A DNA stretch of 14,477 nucleotides from Eubacterium limosum (GCA_959020865.1 CAUEUD010000085.1:1-14477); one strand, 5' to 3'; positions 6,993-14,477 are shown, counted from the stretch's first letter. Numbers and translations: made by a program. Notes: generated by a model from the letters alone, not told the origin.

Positions 6993-7604
6993 ATGATGAA
7001 AAGTGAGATAGACACCCTTGCGAAAGACGCCTTTCAGGAGATTGGCAATATCGGCAGCGGCAGTGCGGTAACCGCCCTTTCACACCTGATGTCTGAGGAG
7101 ATTAACGGACGGTCTCCCCGGGTCCTGCCGCTGGAGTACTCCCGGCTGCCAGACGCTTTTGGAAAAATAGACGAGAGCGCAATGGGAGTGCTTCTGCCAT
7201 TTTATGGCGATGTTTCAGGCATACTGTTGTTTATTTTAACCGAGGCGTTTGTGAAGGAGCTGCTGATGAAAACCATTGGCTGTCCTGCGGGCTTTCGAGA
7301 AATGGATGAGTATAAGCTTTCCGTCATCCAGGAAATTGTCAATATTATGGCGTCCTCCTATTTTACAGCCATTTCTGCCTACACAGAGAAGCAAATCCAT
7401 ATTTCACAGCCGGCAGTCTCCATTGACATGCTGGGCGCCATGGTCAACGACCCGGCCAGCTGGATCATGGATTTGGGGCAGGATACAGTCTGCATCGAAA
7501 GCGGCTTTTACCAGAAGGATGCCAGCAGCATGAACCATCTGGGTTTAATGCTGTATCAGGAATCAAGCTATCAGTTTTTAGAAGCAGTGAGGGTGGTATT
7601 ATGA
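6993..7604 (+). CDS. cheC: CheC CheY-P phosphatase (copy 1)
   Basis: CheC dephosphorylates CheY-P and is stimulated by binding CheD in Bacillus and Thermotoga. This 203-residue protein has the two pseudo-symmetric active sites of the family, each with an E-x-x-N pair: E16/N19 in the segment QEIGNIGSG and E114/N117 in QEIVNIM. Both look functional. AAGGAAG (6976-6982) ten bases before the ATG at 6993 supports this start; a second ATG follows at once. An ATG-TAA pair at 6984-6989 sits in the spacer and is probably chance. The gene's last bases overlap the start of cheD copy 1 by ATGA, so the two are translationally coupled, fitting a CheC-CheD partnership. Confidence 0.92.
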   Translation: MMKSEIDTLAKDAFQEIGNIGSGSAVTALSHLMSEEINGRSPRVLPLEYSRLPDAFGKIDESAMGVLLPFYGDVSGILLFILTEAFVKELLMKTIGCPAGFREMDEYKLSVIQEIVNIMASSYFTAISAYTEKQIHISQPAVSIDMLGAMVNDPASWIMDLGQDTVCIESGFYQKDASSMNHLGLMLYQESSYQFLEAVRVVL

Positions 7605-8089
7605 GCAGTTGTCAGATTCGGCCAAATCATCTGGCTGTTGGCAGTGATGAGGATGTGTTGACCGCCCGGGCTGTGGGTTCTGGTATTGTGGTCTGCCTTT
7701 ACGATGAAGAATCAAAGACCGGCGGCATGGTCTATACCCTGTTTCCAGACAGCGGCATAAAGGCAGAGTTGGAAAGCGCAGAAAAGATGAAATACGTCGA
7801 TACTGCGCTTGAGGCACTGCTTAAAAAGCTGGTGTCAGGCGGAGTGCGTGAGGAAGCGTTGTGGGCTAAAATCATTGGCGGCGCAAAGATTTTCCGGTTT
7901 GCCGAAAAGCTTGCGAATGAGGATATTGGAAAACGGAATATTGAGGCGGCGCAGGGATGGCTGAGAGAAAAGGGAATCCCTGTCAAGGCTGAAGATACCG
8001 GAGACAGCTTTGGACGGACAGTGCGCTTCTGCCTGGAAACAGGTGCCGCGGAAATACGGGCCGTTAATAATTATGTGTATTGTTTATAG
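7601..8089 (+). CDS. CheD paralogue lacking the catalytic triad (copy 1, likely pseudoenzyme)
   Basis: A 162-residue CheD-family protein. CheD normally deamidates receptor glutamines with a Cys-His-Thr triad (T21, C27, H44 in Thermotoga). The family scaffold is clear (VCLYD, IGGAKIF, AEDTG, FGRTV), but the nucleophile position is G28, the histidine position is Y45 and the Thr position is A22. The intact copy at 10786 has C28, H45 and S22 at identical positions. Deamidase activity is therefore very unlikely. Because CheD also binds CheC and activates it, and this gene overlaps cheC copy 1 by four bases, a CheC-regulatory role without catalysis is a reasonable inference. The frame is open throughout with normal codon use, so it is a maintained gene, not a decayed one. 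Confidence 0.88.
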   Translation: MSSCQIRPNHLAVGSDEDVLTARAVGSGIVVCLYDEESKTGGMVYTLFPDSGIKAELESAEKMKYVDTALEALLKKLVSGGVREEALWAKIIGGAKIFRFAEKLANEDIGKRNIEAAQGWLREKGIPVKAEDTGDSFGRTVRFCLETGAAEIRAVNNYVYCL

Positions 8090-8101
8090 AGAGGAAGCCA
8101 G

Positions 8102-9781
8102 ATGAAAAAGAAAATTGAAAATTTAAATACTGCCACCAAACTGTTGTTGTCATTTGCCTGTATCATTATCTTTTATATCGTAACCGTTGTGGCAGCAATC
8201 ATAGGAATAAGAAGTGTGGGAGGCACCCTGAGAGAATTTTATGACAAACCCTACCAGGTAAGCACCACAACCCTGCTTATGCGCAGTGCCATTCAGGGCG
8301 TTGGGCGCGACCTTCTCTGTGTGGCGTCAGGAATCAACGACGCGGAAAGTCAGACTTATCTGGAGGAGGCCAAAAAATACATTACAGCCGTCGAAAGCGG
8401 CCTGGAAGAACTCCAACAGGATTATACAGAAAACGAAGCTTTATTTACAGATGTGGAGAAACAGATCGCAGCCCTGAAGCCCGCGCGGGATGAGCTGATC
8501 AAGCTTCTGGAGCAGGGCAATAAAGAAAAGGCCATGGAGCTGTACCGCACCGAGTATGAGCCCCAGGCCAGAATAACCAGAGGTGCGCTGGAAAGCCTGG
8601 GAAATGCGGCAGAGAAGGATGTACAGGAATATCTCGACAATGCCCAGGGTGTTGAACGACAGATGATTATTATTCTGGTGACGCTGGCGGTTGTTATTTT
8701 AGTGATGACCTGCTTCATGTGGTATTTTATCAGCCGGAGTATCACAGCGCCGATCATGCAGGTAAAAAAGGCTGCCAAAGACATTTCGGAAGGTGAGCTG
8801 AAAATTGATCTCGAGTATCATTCTAAAAACGAGTTTGGCGAGCTGGCAGACAGTATCCGGGAAACAGCCGGGGCGCTCAGCAGCTATGTTGGAGAGATAC
8901 AGAAAGTCCTGACCGCCATAGGGTCAGGACAGCTGAACTACAGAACCGATATGAAGTTCAAGGGCGATTTTATTGCAGTTAACCAGTCCATGGAAAAAAT
9001 TTCAGCGCTGTTAAAAGATTCCTTTCAGCAGATCGGAAGCAGTGCAGACCAGGTAGCAGGAGGCGCTGAGCAGGTATCCAACGGCGCGCAGCTTCTGGCG
9101 CAGGGCGCGTCAGAGCAGGCTGGATCCATCGAAGAGCTGGCTGCCAGCATCAATGACATATCCGAAAGTGTGAATAACAATGCCGGCGACGCTGTCAGCT
9201 CAAGCCAGATTGCCGACGAGGTAGGCTGTCAGATACTGGACTGCAATGCCCAGATGCAGGAGCTGACCCGATGCATAACGCAGATCAAGAATAATTCCAG
9301 CGAGATTAGCGGAATTGTCAGAGAAATCGAGGATATCGCCTTCCAGACCAATATCCTGGCACTCAACGCAGCCGTCGAGGCTGCCCGGGCCGGCGATGCC
9401 GGACGTGGGTTTGCCGTAGTCGCCAATGAGGTGAGACGGCTGGCCGCAAAAACCGCAGAAGCGTCAAAGATGACCGCCGAGCTTGCCTTAAAAAATAACG
9501 AAAGTGTGGATGAAGGCATGTCCGTTGCCGACGAGGCCGGCAAATCGCTGTTAAAAGTCGTGGACGGCGCCCAGGAAGTAAGCGGGGTGGTCGATAAAAT
9601 ATCCGAGGCTTCCACCCAGCAGGCAGAGGCAATTGCCCAGATACGCAGCAGCATTGAGCTCATTTCCGAAATCGTACAGGGAAACTCGGCGACCTCAGAG
9701 GAGAGCGCAGCCGCCAGCGAAGAATTGTCCGCCCAGGCACAGCTGCTTAAAAATCTGGTAGAGCAGTTTGAATTTGAATAA
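8102..9781 (+). CDS. Methyl-accepting chemotaxis protein (membrane chemoreceptor)
   Basis: A 559-residue transmembrane receptor. Membrane helix 1 is at about 13-36 and helix 2 at about 188-209. Between them lies a helical extracellular sensor of about 150 residues, resembling the four-helix-bundle MCP ligand domain. HAMP follows (about 211-262), then a HAMP-like linker with GSGQLNYRTD and FKGDF, and a long coiled-coil signalling domain. The kinase-contact tip is the conserved stretch around EIEDIAFQTNILALNAAVEA (about 407-447). Helices on both sides are rich in Glu, Gln and Ala, which are potential CheR/CheB/CheD sites. There is no CheR-docking pentapeptide at the C-terminus (ends QFEFE). GAGG (8091-8094) precedes the ATG. 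The ligand cannot be predicted. The gene lies between the two cheY-cheC-cheD cassettes. Confidence 0.95.
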   Translation: MKKKIENLNTATKLLLSFACIIIFYIVTVVAAIIGIRSVGGTLREFYDKPYQVSTTTLLMRSAIQGVGRDLLCVASGINDAESQTYLEEAKKYITAVESGLEELQQDYTENEALFTDVEKQIAALKPARDELIKLLEQGNKEKAMELYRTEYEPQARITRGALESLGNAAEKDVQEYLDNAQGVERQMIIILVTLAVVILVMTCFMWYFISRSITAPIMQVKKAAKDISEGELKIDLEYHSKNEFGELADSIRETAGALSSYVGEIQKVLTAIGSGQLNYRTDMKFKGDFIAVNQSMEKISALLKDSFQQIGSSADQVAGGAEQVSNGAQLLAQGASEQAGSIEELAASINDISESVNNNAGDAVSSSQIADEVGCQILDCNAQMQELTRCITQIKNNSSEISGIVREIEDIAFQTNILALNAAVEAARAGDAGRGFAVVANEVRRLAAKTAEASKMTAELALKNNESVDEGMSVADEAGKSLLKVVDGAQEVSGVVDKISEASTQQAEAIAQIRSSIELISEIVQGNSATSEESAAASEELSAQAQLLKNLVEQFEFE

Positions 9782-9796
9782 AGAGGAGACATGGAG

Positions 9797-10177
9797 ATGC
9801 AGAATAAAATACTGATCGTAGATGACGCGCTCTTTATGCGGGCCATGTTAAAGAAGATACTGAGCGAAGCAGGCTACACACAGGTTTTTGAGGCCGCAAA
9901 CGGTGTGGAAGCCTGCGCCGTTTACGAAGCCGAAAAGCCCGATGTAGTGCTGATGGATATCTCCATGCCGGAGATGAATGGCATTGATGCCCTCAGGGCC
10001 ATTGTAAAACAAGACCCCGAAGCCATAGTGGTGATGTGCTCCGCGGTAGGCCAGGAGGCTATGATTCTGGAGGCTGTGCAGAGTGGGGCTTTAGACTTTA
10101 TCGTCAAGCCCTTTAAGCCCGAGCAGATTGTCCAGGCAGTGGAAACAGCCTTGGAAAAGAGTGGTGACAATATATGA
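9797..10177 (+). CDS. cheY: CheY-type single-domain response regulator (copy 2)
   Basis: A 126-residue receiver with D9-D10, phospho-acceptor D54, S82 and K104, all at the same positions as copy 1, plus a seven-residue C-terminal tail. AGAGGAG (9782-9788) is two bases from the ATG at 9791 but eight from the in-frame ATG at 9797. I therefore take 9797, which also gives the standard short CheY N-terminus. Its stop overlaps the cheC copy 2 start (ATGA). Surface residues differ from copy 1, for example in the helix after the acceptor loop and at the C-terminus. The two may have different targets, such as one switch-binding and one acting as a phosphate sink; this division is speculation. Confidence 0.92.
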   Translation: MQNKILIVDDALFMRAMLKKILSEAGYTQVFEAANGVEACAVYEAEKPDVVLMDISMPEMNGIDALRAIVKQDPEAIVVMCSAVGQEAMILEAVQSGALDFIVKPFKPEQIVQAVETALEKSGDNI

Positions 10178-10785
10178 TAAGATATTCAGATATGGACGCC
10201 GCCTCAGAGGACATGCTCAAAGAGATCGGCAATATCGGAACAGGCAATGCCATCACAGCCCTTTCGGCTATGGTGGGAAAAACCTTTTCCGTAGGACTTC
10301 CGGAAATACGCATCGTCAACTATCAGGACACGCCCGAGCTGCTGGGCGGCCCTGAGACACTGGGAACAGGCATCCTGCTGGAAATCAGCGATAACCTGTC
10401 CGGCATCTTCATGTTTTTACTGGATGAGACTTTTACGAAAAACATCCTGAACGCATTGCTGGGAGAGGAAAAACGGGAACTGGTAACCCTGGATGAGATG
10501 AGCAGCTCCGCCATCTGCGAGATCGGCAATGTGATGTGCGGCGCGTACATCAACGCTCTGGCACAGATGATGGGAGTTAAGGTGCACGTGTCTGTGCCGG
10601 ACATCTGCTGTGACATGATCGGCGCTATTTTGAGCGTGCCCATGATTCATTTTGCCAACTTGAGCGATGAGCTCATGCTCATTGAAAATAAGTTCAGCAT
10701 TGAGGGCAATGATTTTACCAGCCATGTGCTGTTTTTACCCGAGATTGAAACGCTTGACAAGATTTTTCAGGCACTAAACAGATAA
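10174..10785 (+). CDS. cheC: CheC CheY-P phosphatase (copy 2)
   Basis: A second CheC of 203 residues, the same length as copy 1. Both active-site pairs are kept: E17/N20 in KEIGNIGTGNA and E116/N119 in CEIGNVM. The ATG at 10174 overlaps the cheY copy 2 stop by four bases. The ribosome binding site is weak, so coupling to cheY translation is likely. In-frame ATGs also exist at 10192 and 10213, but using the latter would leave almost nothing ahead of the first active-site helix. It directly abuts cheD copy 2. With copy 1, the operon encodes four candidate CheY-P dephosphorylation sites and no CheX or CheZ in this window. Confidence 0.92.
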   Translation: MIRYSDMDAASEDMLKEIGNIGTGNAITALSAMVGKTFSVGLPEIRIVNYQDTPELLGGPETLGTGILLEISDNLSGIFMFLLDETFTKNILNALLGEEKRELVTLDEMSSSAICEIGNVMCGAYINALAQMMGVKVHVSVPDICCDMIGAILSVPMIHFANLSDELMLIENKFSIEGNDFTSHVLFLPEIETLDKIFQALNR

Positions 10786-11265
10786 ATGGAGAGAATAATT
10801 GTAGGAATCGGCGATGGCAAAATTGCGAAGAGCCCAGCTGTTTTAATTTCATACGCTTTAGGCTCGTGCGTGGGCATCTGTCTTTACGACCATCAGCTTA
10901 AAGTAGCGGGAATGCTGCACATTCTTCTGCCCTGCCAGGAAAATGCGCTAAACCGTGACAATGTGTATCAATTTGCAGATACCGGCATAAAAAGGCTGGT
11001 TCAGGAGCTTCTGACAGGCTATGGCGTGAATCGGGAGCGTCTGATCGCCAAGATCGCAGGCGGGGCAAAAATGTTTCGTCAGGCGCAGGCAGAAACAGGC
11101 ATTGGAGAAAAAAATGTGAAAGCTGTAAAAAAAGCTTTAAAGGGTGAAGGCGTCCCGATTGTGGCAGAGGATGTTGGAAAAAGCTATGGCCGGACCATTG
11201 TCTTTTCGGCGCAGACCGGACAAATGGAGGTCCGAAGTGTCAATCGCAGGACAAAGCAGCTGTAA
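10786..11265 (+). CDS. cheD: CheD chemoreceptor glutamine deamidase (copy 2, intact)
   Basis: A 159-residue CheD with the catalytic set in place: C28 in ALGSCVGICLYD, H45 in GMLHILLP, and S22 at the Thr position. The Cys-to-His spacing of 17 equals that of Thermotoga CheD. Conserved IAGGAKMF and YGRTIVF blocks follow. It converts receptor glutamines to glutamates and binds CheC. The ATG at 10786 follows the cheC copy 2 stop with no spacer and no upstream Shine-Dalgarno sequence, so translation probably depends on coupling to cheC. It is the only CheD in this window expected to act as an enzyme. A gap of 31 bases separates it from the REC-GGDEF gene. Confidence 0.93.
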   Translation: MERIIVGIGDGKIAKSPAVLISYALGSCVGICLYDHQLKVAGMLHILLPCQENALNRDNVYQFADTGIKRLVQELLTGYGVNRERLIAKIAGGAKMFRQAQAETGIGEKNVKAVKKALKGEGVPIVAEDVGKSYGRTIVFSAQTGQMEVRSVNRRTKQL

Positions 11266-11296
11266 AATCAAAGGATAAGGTAGAAAGAGGAAGAGT

Positions 11297-12250
11297 ATGA
11301 GCACAGTAGACAGGCAGACCGTACTGATCGTGGACGACAGCATATTGATCTGCCAGCAAATAAAAAATATCATGAAGGAAGAAGACATTAACCTGGAGGA
11401 GGCCCACTCAGGCAAAGAGGCACTGGCAGCCATGGAGTTGTGCAGACCCGACCTGGTCCTGCTGGATGTGGTGCTGCCGGATGCAGAAGGGTATGATCTG
11501 TGCAGACAACTCCAGGAAAGAGATGAGAATAACGCTTCCATTATTTTTATCACGTCAAAGGACAGTGATAAGGATGTGATGAAAGGGTTTTCCCTTGGTG
11601 CCTGTGACTATATTAAAAAGCCTTTTGGACATGAAGAGCTAAAATCGCGCGTGGTCGCGCACCTGAGTATGAAAAAGCAGAAGGATGAGCTGGATCGGAT
11701 GAACCGTGAGCTTAAAAACAATATGGAAAAGCTTAACTATATGGCCTTCAGAGATGGACTCACTGGTCTTTACAACAGGCGCTACGTTCAGGATGACCTC
11801 ATGGGTGAAATGCAGAGCCACAATCGGAAGGATGTGGGCAGTGTCCTCATTATGGGCGATGTGGATGATTTTAAGATTGTCAACGATCGGTACGGCCACG
11901 AGGCCGGAGATGTGGCCCTGATCTGCGTGTCCAATATTATGGAGAGCATCTGCCGCAGACACCGAGTCATCCGGTGGGGCGGCGAAGAATTTCTGATAGT
12001 GCTTTTTTCCGTCACCGAGGAGGAAGCCTATGAGATCAGCGAGCGCATCCGGAGCGAGGTAGAAGCCTTCCCCTTTGTGGACGGCAATACCTCCTTTAAC
12101 TGTACGATTACCCTTGGGCTGTCTGTTTATGACAACAGTGAGGATATGAAGCGTAATATCGAGCGCGCGGATAAAGCCCTTTACGCAGGCAAGCGCAGTG
12201 GGAAGAACCGCAGCGTCTGGTACAGCGAAGTTCAGGAAATGGGGCTTTAA
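11297..12250 (+). CDS. Response regulator with diguanylate cyclase output (REC-GGDEF)
   Basis: A 317-residue cytoplasmic regulator that should make cyclic di-GMP from two GTP when phosphorylated. The receiver (about 7-125) has D13-D14, phospho-acceptor D57 and K108. A charged helical linker (about 125-150) leads to a GGDEF domain with DGLTGLYNRR, MGDVDDFKIVNDRYGH and an intact GGEEF (228-232). The residues at the usual inhibitory-site position, five before GGEEF, read CRRH and not RxxD, so canonical product inhibition is not expected. AGAGGAAG upstream supports the ATG at 11297. It ends one base before cheA, the obvious candidate kinase. It is the opposite number of the EAL protein at 2411-4774. 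Unlike WspR, no receptor of the Wsp type is evident here. Confidence 0.93.
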   Translation: MSTVDRQTVLIVDDSILICQQIKNIMKEEDINLEEAHSGKEALAAMELCRPDLVLLDVVLPDAEGYDLCRQLQERDENNASIIFITSKDSDKDVMKGFSLGACDYIKKPFGHEELKSRVVAHLSMKKQKDELDRMNRELKNNMEKLNYMAFRDGLTGLYNRRYVQDDLMGEMQSHNRKDVGSVLIMGDVDDFKIVNDRYGHEAGDVALICVSNIMESICRRHRVIRWGGEEFLIVLFSVTEEEAYEISERIRSEVEAFPFVDGNTSFNCTITLGLSVYDNSEDMKRNIERADKALYAGKRSGKNRSVWYSEVQEMGL

Positions 12251-12251
12251 A

Positions 12252-14294
12252 ATGAGCTTTTTTGAAGACGACGTGCAGTCAATGCTGGAGGTCTATCTGC
12301 TGGAAACCCACCAGCTTATGGAAAAGCTGGATGAAATTCTGCTCCGGACCGAAGCATCCGGAGCGCTGGAAGCCGAGGATATCAACAGCATTTTCAGAAT
12401 TATGCACACGACCAAAAGCTCCTCAGCCATTATGGGGCTTGACAGCCTTCAGGCCACAGCGCACCGCTTAGAGGATTTGTTTTCAGAGCTGCGGGACGAT
12501 CCGCGGCAGATAAAAAAAGCTGAAAAAGAAATTTTTGAGCTGCTCTTTGACGCATCCGATTTTATAAAGGCCGAGTTGAGAAGAATGAGCAAAGAGGACT
12601 ATATCCCCGAGAGGGCCGACGCCTTTAAGCGTCGCATAAAAAACTGTCTGGACCAGATCAAAACACCTGACCAGACAAACAGCGGCCAGCCAGAGGATAG
12701 CCTGGCCGCGTTTCTTAAAAAAACCGGCGCTATAGCCAGAGTGACCTTTGAACAGGGCTGCAAAATGGAAAATGTGCGGGCTTTCATGCTCATGAAGCAG
12801 CTGAGTGCGGCCTGCCCTGGGACAGAGTGCTTTCCGGCCAGCCCGGAAAAGCACCCCGAAAGCGCTGACTTTATCCGGGAAAGCGGTGTGTTCTTCTGCG
12901 TTGCAGAGGAGGATCTGGAAACAGCCCTGCCCATCATGCAGAGAGGGCTCTTTGTGAGCCAGTGCGAGCTGGTGGCAAAAAATCCATTGCCCATTCCAAA
13001 AGAGGCGCAAAAGAAAAAAATTCCGCTGTCCAAGGCAGCTGAAATAAAAGAAGCCGGGAGTATGGCAGTCGAAAAAGCAGAAACCGAATTTTTAAACGTC
13101 CGGACAGACCGGTTAGACCATATGCAGAATCTAATCGGAGAGCTCATGCTTTTTGTATCCTCACTGACCAGCAGGCTGGAGGCAATGCACTGTGGCGATG
13201 AGGTTGAGAAGCTGACCGTGCAGACCGTACAGGTGCTGGAGGAACTGGAGGACAGTGTTATCCACATGCGGATGGTACCAGTAGAAAAGATTGTGCCAAA
13301 GCTGCGGCGTGTACTTCGGGATGTGGCAAAATCAGAGAATAAAGCGGTAGAACTGAGTATTACAGGCCAGGACGTGGAGGCCGACAATAACATTATCGAC
13401 CAGCTGCTCGAGGCAGCCATGCACATTATGCGCAATGCTGTCGATCACGGCATTGAACCGCCAGAGGAACGGGAAAGAGCCGGAAAAAGCCAGGCGGGCC
13501 ATATCCGTTTTTCAGTTGAAAGCCACGGCGGTGATCTTACAGCCCAAATAAGTGATGACGGCAGAGGAATGGATGCGGAAAAGCTCCGTCAGAAAGCCCG
13601 GGAAAAAAACCTGTTTACTAAGCCTGAGAAAGAGTATACCACCGAGGAAATTTTTGAGCTCAGCACCCTGCCCGGTCTTTCCACCAACCAGAAGGCCAAC
13701 GAATACTCCGGCCGGGGCGTAGGCATGGATATTGTCAAAAAAATTGTTGATGAGGCTGGCGGCCACCTGCGCATCGAAAGTGAAAAGGGGCAGGGCACCA
13801 CCGTGATCTTGAACCTTCCCCTGACCCACACCATTGTGGAGTGTATACGCTTCAGCGCCGGAACACAGATGTTTTCACTGCCGGCGCACCAGGTACAGCA
13901 TTACTTTGAGTATAAAAAGGATAATCCCGATATTCATACCCAAAATGATGAAGAAATAATTATCCACAAGGGCAGAACCCTGCCCATCATTGACCTTGCC
14001 AGACATTATGGATTACCCAAAAGCGAGCGTCCAGAGCGGATTATCATTCATGTGCGGGGTCCGGTGCGGGAAACCTGCATCAAAGTCGGGATGGTTATGC
14101 AGCGGGAAAAAATCGTCTTAAAGCCTCTGCCGGCACTGTTTGGCGAACACTTTAAAGAGCAGACCGCCATGAACGGCTGCAGCGTCATGGGCGACGGACA
14201 AATCTGTATGGCGCTGGATATTGAAGCCCTGATCCGCAGAGTTGGGAGAGCCGTCGGAAGGAGAGAGGGGGAGGATTATGGAAAACCAGAATAA
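12252..14294 (+). CDS. cheA: CheA chemotaxis histidine kinase
   Basis: A 680-residue cytoplasmic kinase that phosphorylates CheY and, here, probably the REC-GGDEF protein. Domains: P1/Hpt (about 1-130) with phospho-acceptor H52 in MHTTKSS (the usual Gly after Lys is Ser); a P2-like CheY-docking domain (about 155-235) with GCKMENVRAF; a charged linker; P3 dimerisation (about 278-340); P4 ATPase with N box RNAVDHG (394-400), G1 DDGRG (435-439) and G2 GRGVGMD (487-493); and P5 CheW-like (about 525-665). All kinase boxes are intact. The ATG at 12252 is one base after the REC-GGDEF stop, with GGGG (12241-12244) upstream. The frame is open further upstream, but this gives the normal P1 start. Its end overlaps the next CheW-like gene by 17 bases. 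Confidence 0.95.
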   Translation: MSFFEDDVQSMLEVYLLETHQLMEKLDEILLRTEASGALEAEDINSIFRIMHTTKSSSAIMGLDSLQATAHRLEDLFSELRDDPRQIKKAEKEIFELLFDASDFIKAELRRMSKEDYIPERADAFKRRIKNCLDQIKTPDQTNSGQPEDSLAAFLKKTGAIARVTFEQGCKMENVRAFMLMKQLSAACPGTECFPASPEKHPESADFIRESGVFFCVAEEDLETALPIMQRGLFVSQCELVAKNPLPIPKEAQKKKIPLSKAAEIKEAGSMAVEKAETEFLNVRTDRLDHMQNLIGELMLFVSSLTSRLEAMHCGDEVEKLTVQTVQVLEELEDSVIHMRMVPVEKIVPKLRRVLRDVAKSENKAVELSITGQDVEADNNIIDQLLEAAMHIMRNAVDHGIEPPEERERAGKSQAGHIRFSVESHGGDLTAQISDDGRGMDAEKLRQKAREKNLFTKPEKEYTTEEIFELSTLPGLSTNQKANEYSGRGVGMDIVKKIVDEAGGHLRIESEKGQGTTVILNLPLTHTIVECIRFSAGTQMFSLPAHQVQHYFEYKKDNPDIHTQNDEEIIIHKGRTLPIIDLARHYGLPKSERPERIIIHVRGPVRETCIKVGMVMQREKIVLKPLPALFGEHFKEQTAMNGCSVMGDGQICMALDIEALIRRVGRAVGRREGEDYGKPE

Positions 14295-14477
14295 AAAGGA
14301 AGTCCTGTGCTTTGAAAGCAATGGAAAAACCTATGCGGCCGAGTTTGAAAGCATCGTTGAAATCTGTTTTGATACCCGGTTTCACAGCGTACCCTGCCAG
14401 CCCGCCTATTTTTGCGGGGTGTACCATTATAAAGGCATGATCGTGCCTGTCGTGCAGCTGGAGGAAGAGGAAATGCC
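14278..14477 (+). CDS. CheW-like coupling protein (third), cut by window end
   Basis: A partial gene: 66 codons are visible and the frame is still open at the window edge. The ATG at 14278 has GGGGGAGG (14267-14274) close upstream and overlaps the cheA 3' end by 17 bases. The visible part shows CheW family features: a first strand (VLCFESNGKTYA), the IVEICFD segment, a proline-cysteine turn, then FCGVYHYKGMIVPVVQL, which matches the strand-turn-strand of CheW ending in the conserved 'G.VVPVVDL'-type motif. It would couple receptors to CheA. Whether a receiver domain follows (making it CheV) cannot be seen. Confidence 0.8.
   Translation, partial: MENQNKKEVLCFESNGKTYAAEFESIVEICFDTRFHSVPCQPAYFCGVYHYKGMIVPVVQLEEEEM

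Noticed and set aside
9229..9846. Minus-strand open frame of 205 codons opposite the MCP 3' half
   Set aside because: Serine- and alanine-rich shadow of the repetitive, GC-biased MCP signalling domain, with no minus-strand promoter or ribosome binding site context.
12599..13435. Minus-strand open frame of 278 codons opposite cheA
   Set aside because: Serine- and cysteine-rich composition typical of an antisense shadow; the plus-strand cheA is unmistakable.

Overview
The window is almost entirely one chemosensory operon on the + strand, preceded by a short, separate transcription unit. The co-occurrence of CheC and CheD with CheY, CheB, CheR and CheA, the strong GGAG-type ribosome binding sites, the TTG start and the middling GC content point to a Firmicute of the class Clostridia. 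A Eubacterium/Acetobacterium-like genus is my guess and is not proven by the sequence. No RNA gene, insertion sequence, CRISPR array or phage gene is visible, and no stretch without a gene exceeds about 210 bases.

Region 1 (1-1850): a good vegetative promoter (42-70) drives a 461-residue soluble protein of unknown function. It is followed by a 62-residue protein with four cysteines (likely a small zinc ribbon). A strong intrinsic terminator (1801-1850) closes the unit.

Region 2 (about 1926-14477): a candidate promoter precedes a run of tightly packed genes. In order they are a CheW-like protein, a GGDEF-GAF-GGDEF-EAL protein (c-di-GMP phosphodiesterase with two dead GGDEF domains), a second CheW-like protein, CheR, a receiver-less CheB, CheY1, CheC1, CheD1, a membrane chemoreceptor (MCP), CheY2, CheC2, CheD2, a response regulator with an intact GGEEF diguanylate cyclase domain, CheA, and a third CheW-like gene cut by the window end. 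Spacings run from 17-base overlaps to about 31 bases, except 82 bases after cheB.

How it works together (inference from known families): MCP, the CheW proteins and CheA would form the array. CheA phosphorylates CheY1, CheY2 and the REC-GGDEF protein. CheR and CheB set receptor methylation, CheC1 and CheC2 dephosphorylate CheY-P, and CheD2 deamidates receptor glutamines. The REC-GGDEF and EAL proteins would make and degrade c-di-GMP, so the operon seems to couple chemosensing to c-di-GMP output.

Most notable: (a) a tandem Y-C-D duplication bracketing the MCP, in which CheD1 has lost all three catalytic positions while CheD2 keeps them; (b) an A8 tract near the cheB 3' end forming A_AAA_AAG in frame, directly before a GC-rich hairpin, where a -1 shift restores the normal CheB C-terminus; (c) c-di-GMP synthesis and breakdown genes inside one chemotaxis operon.
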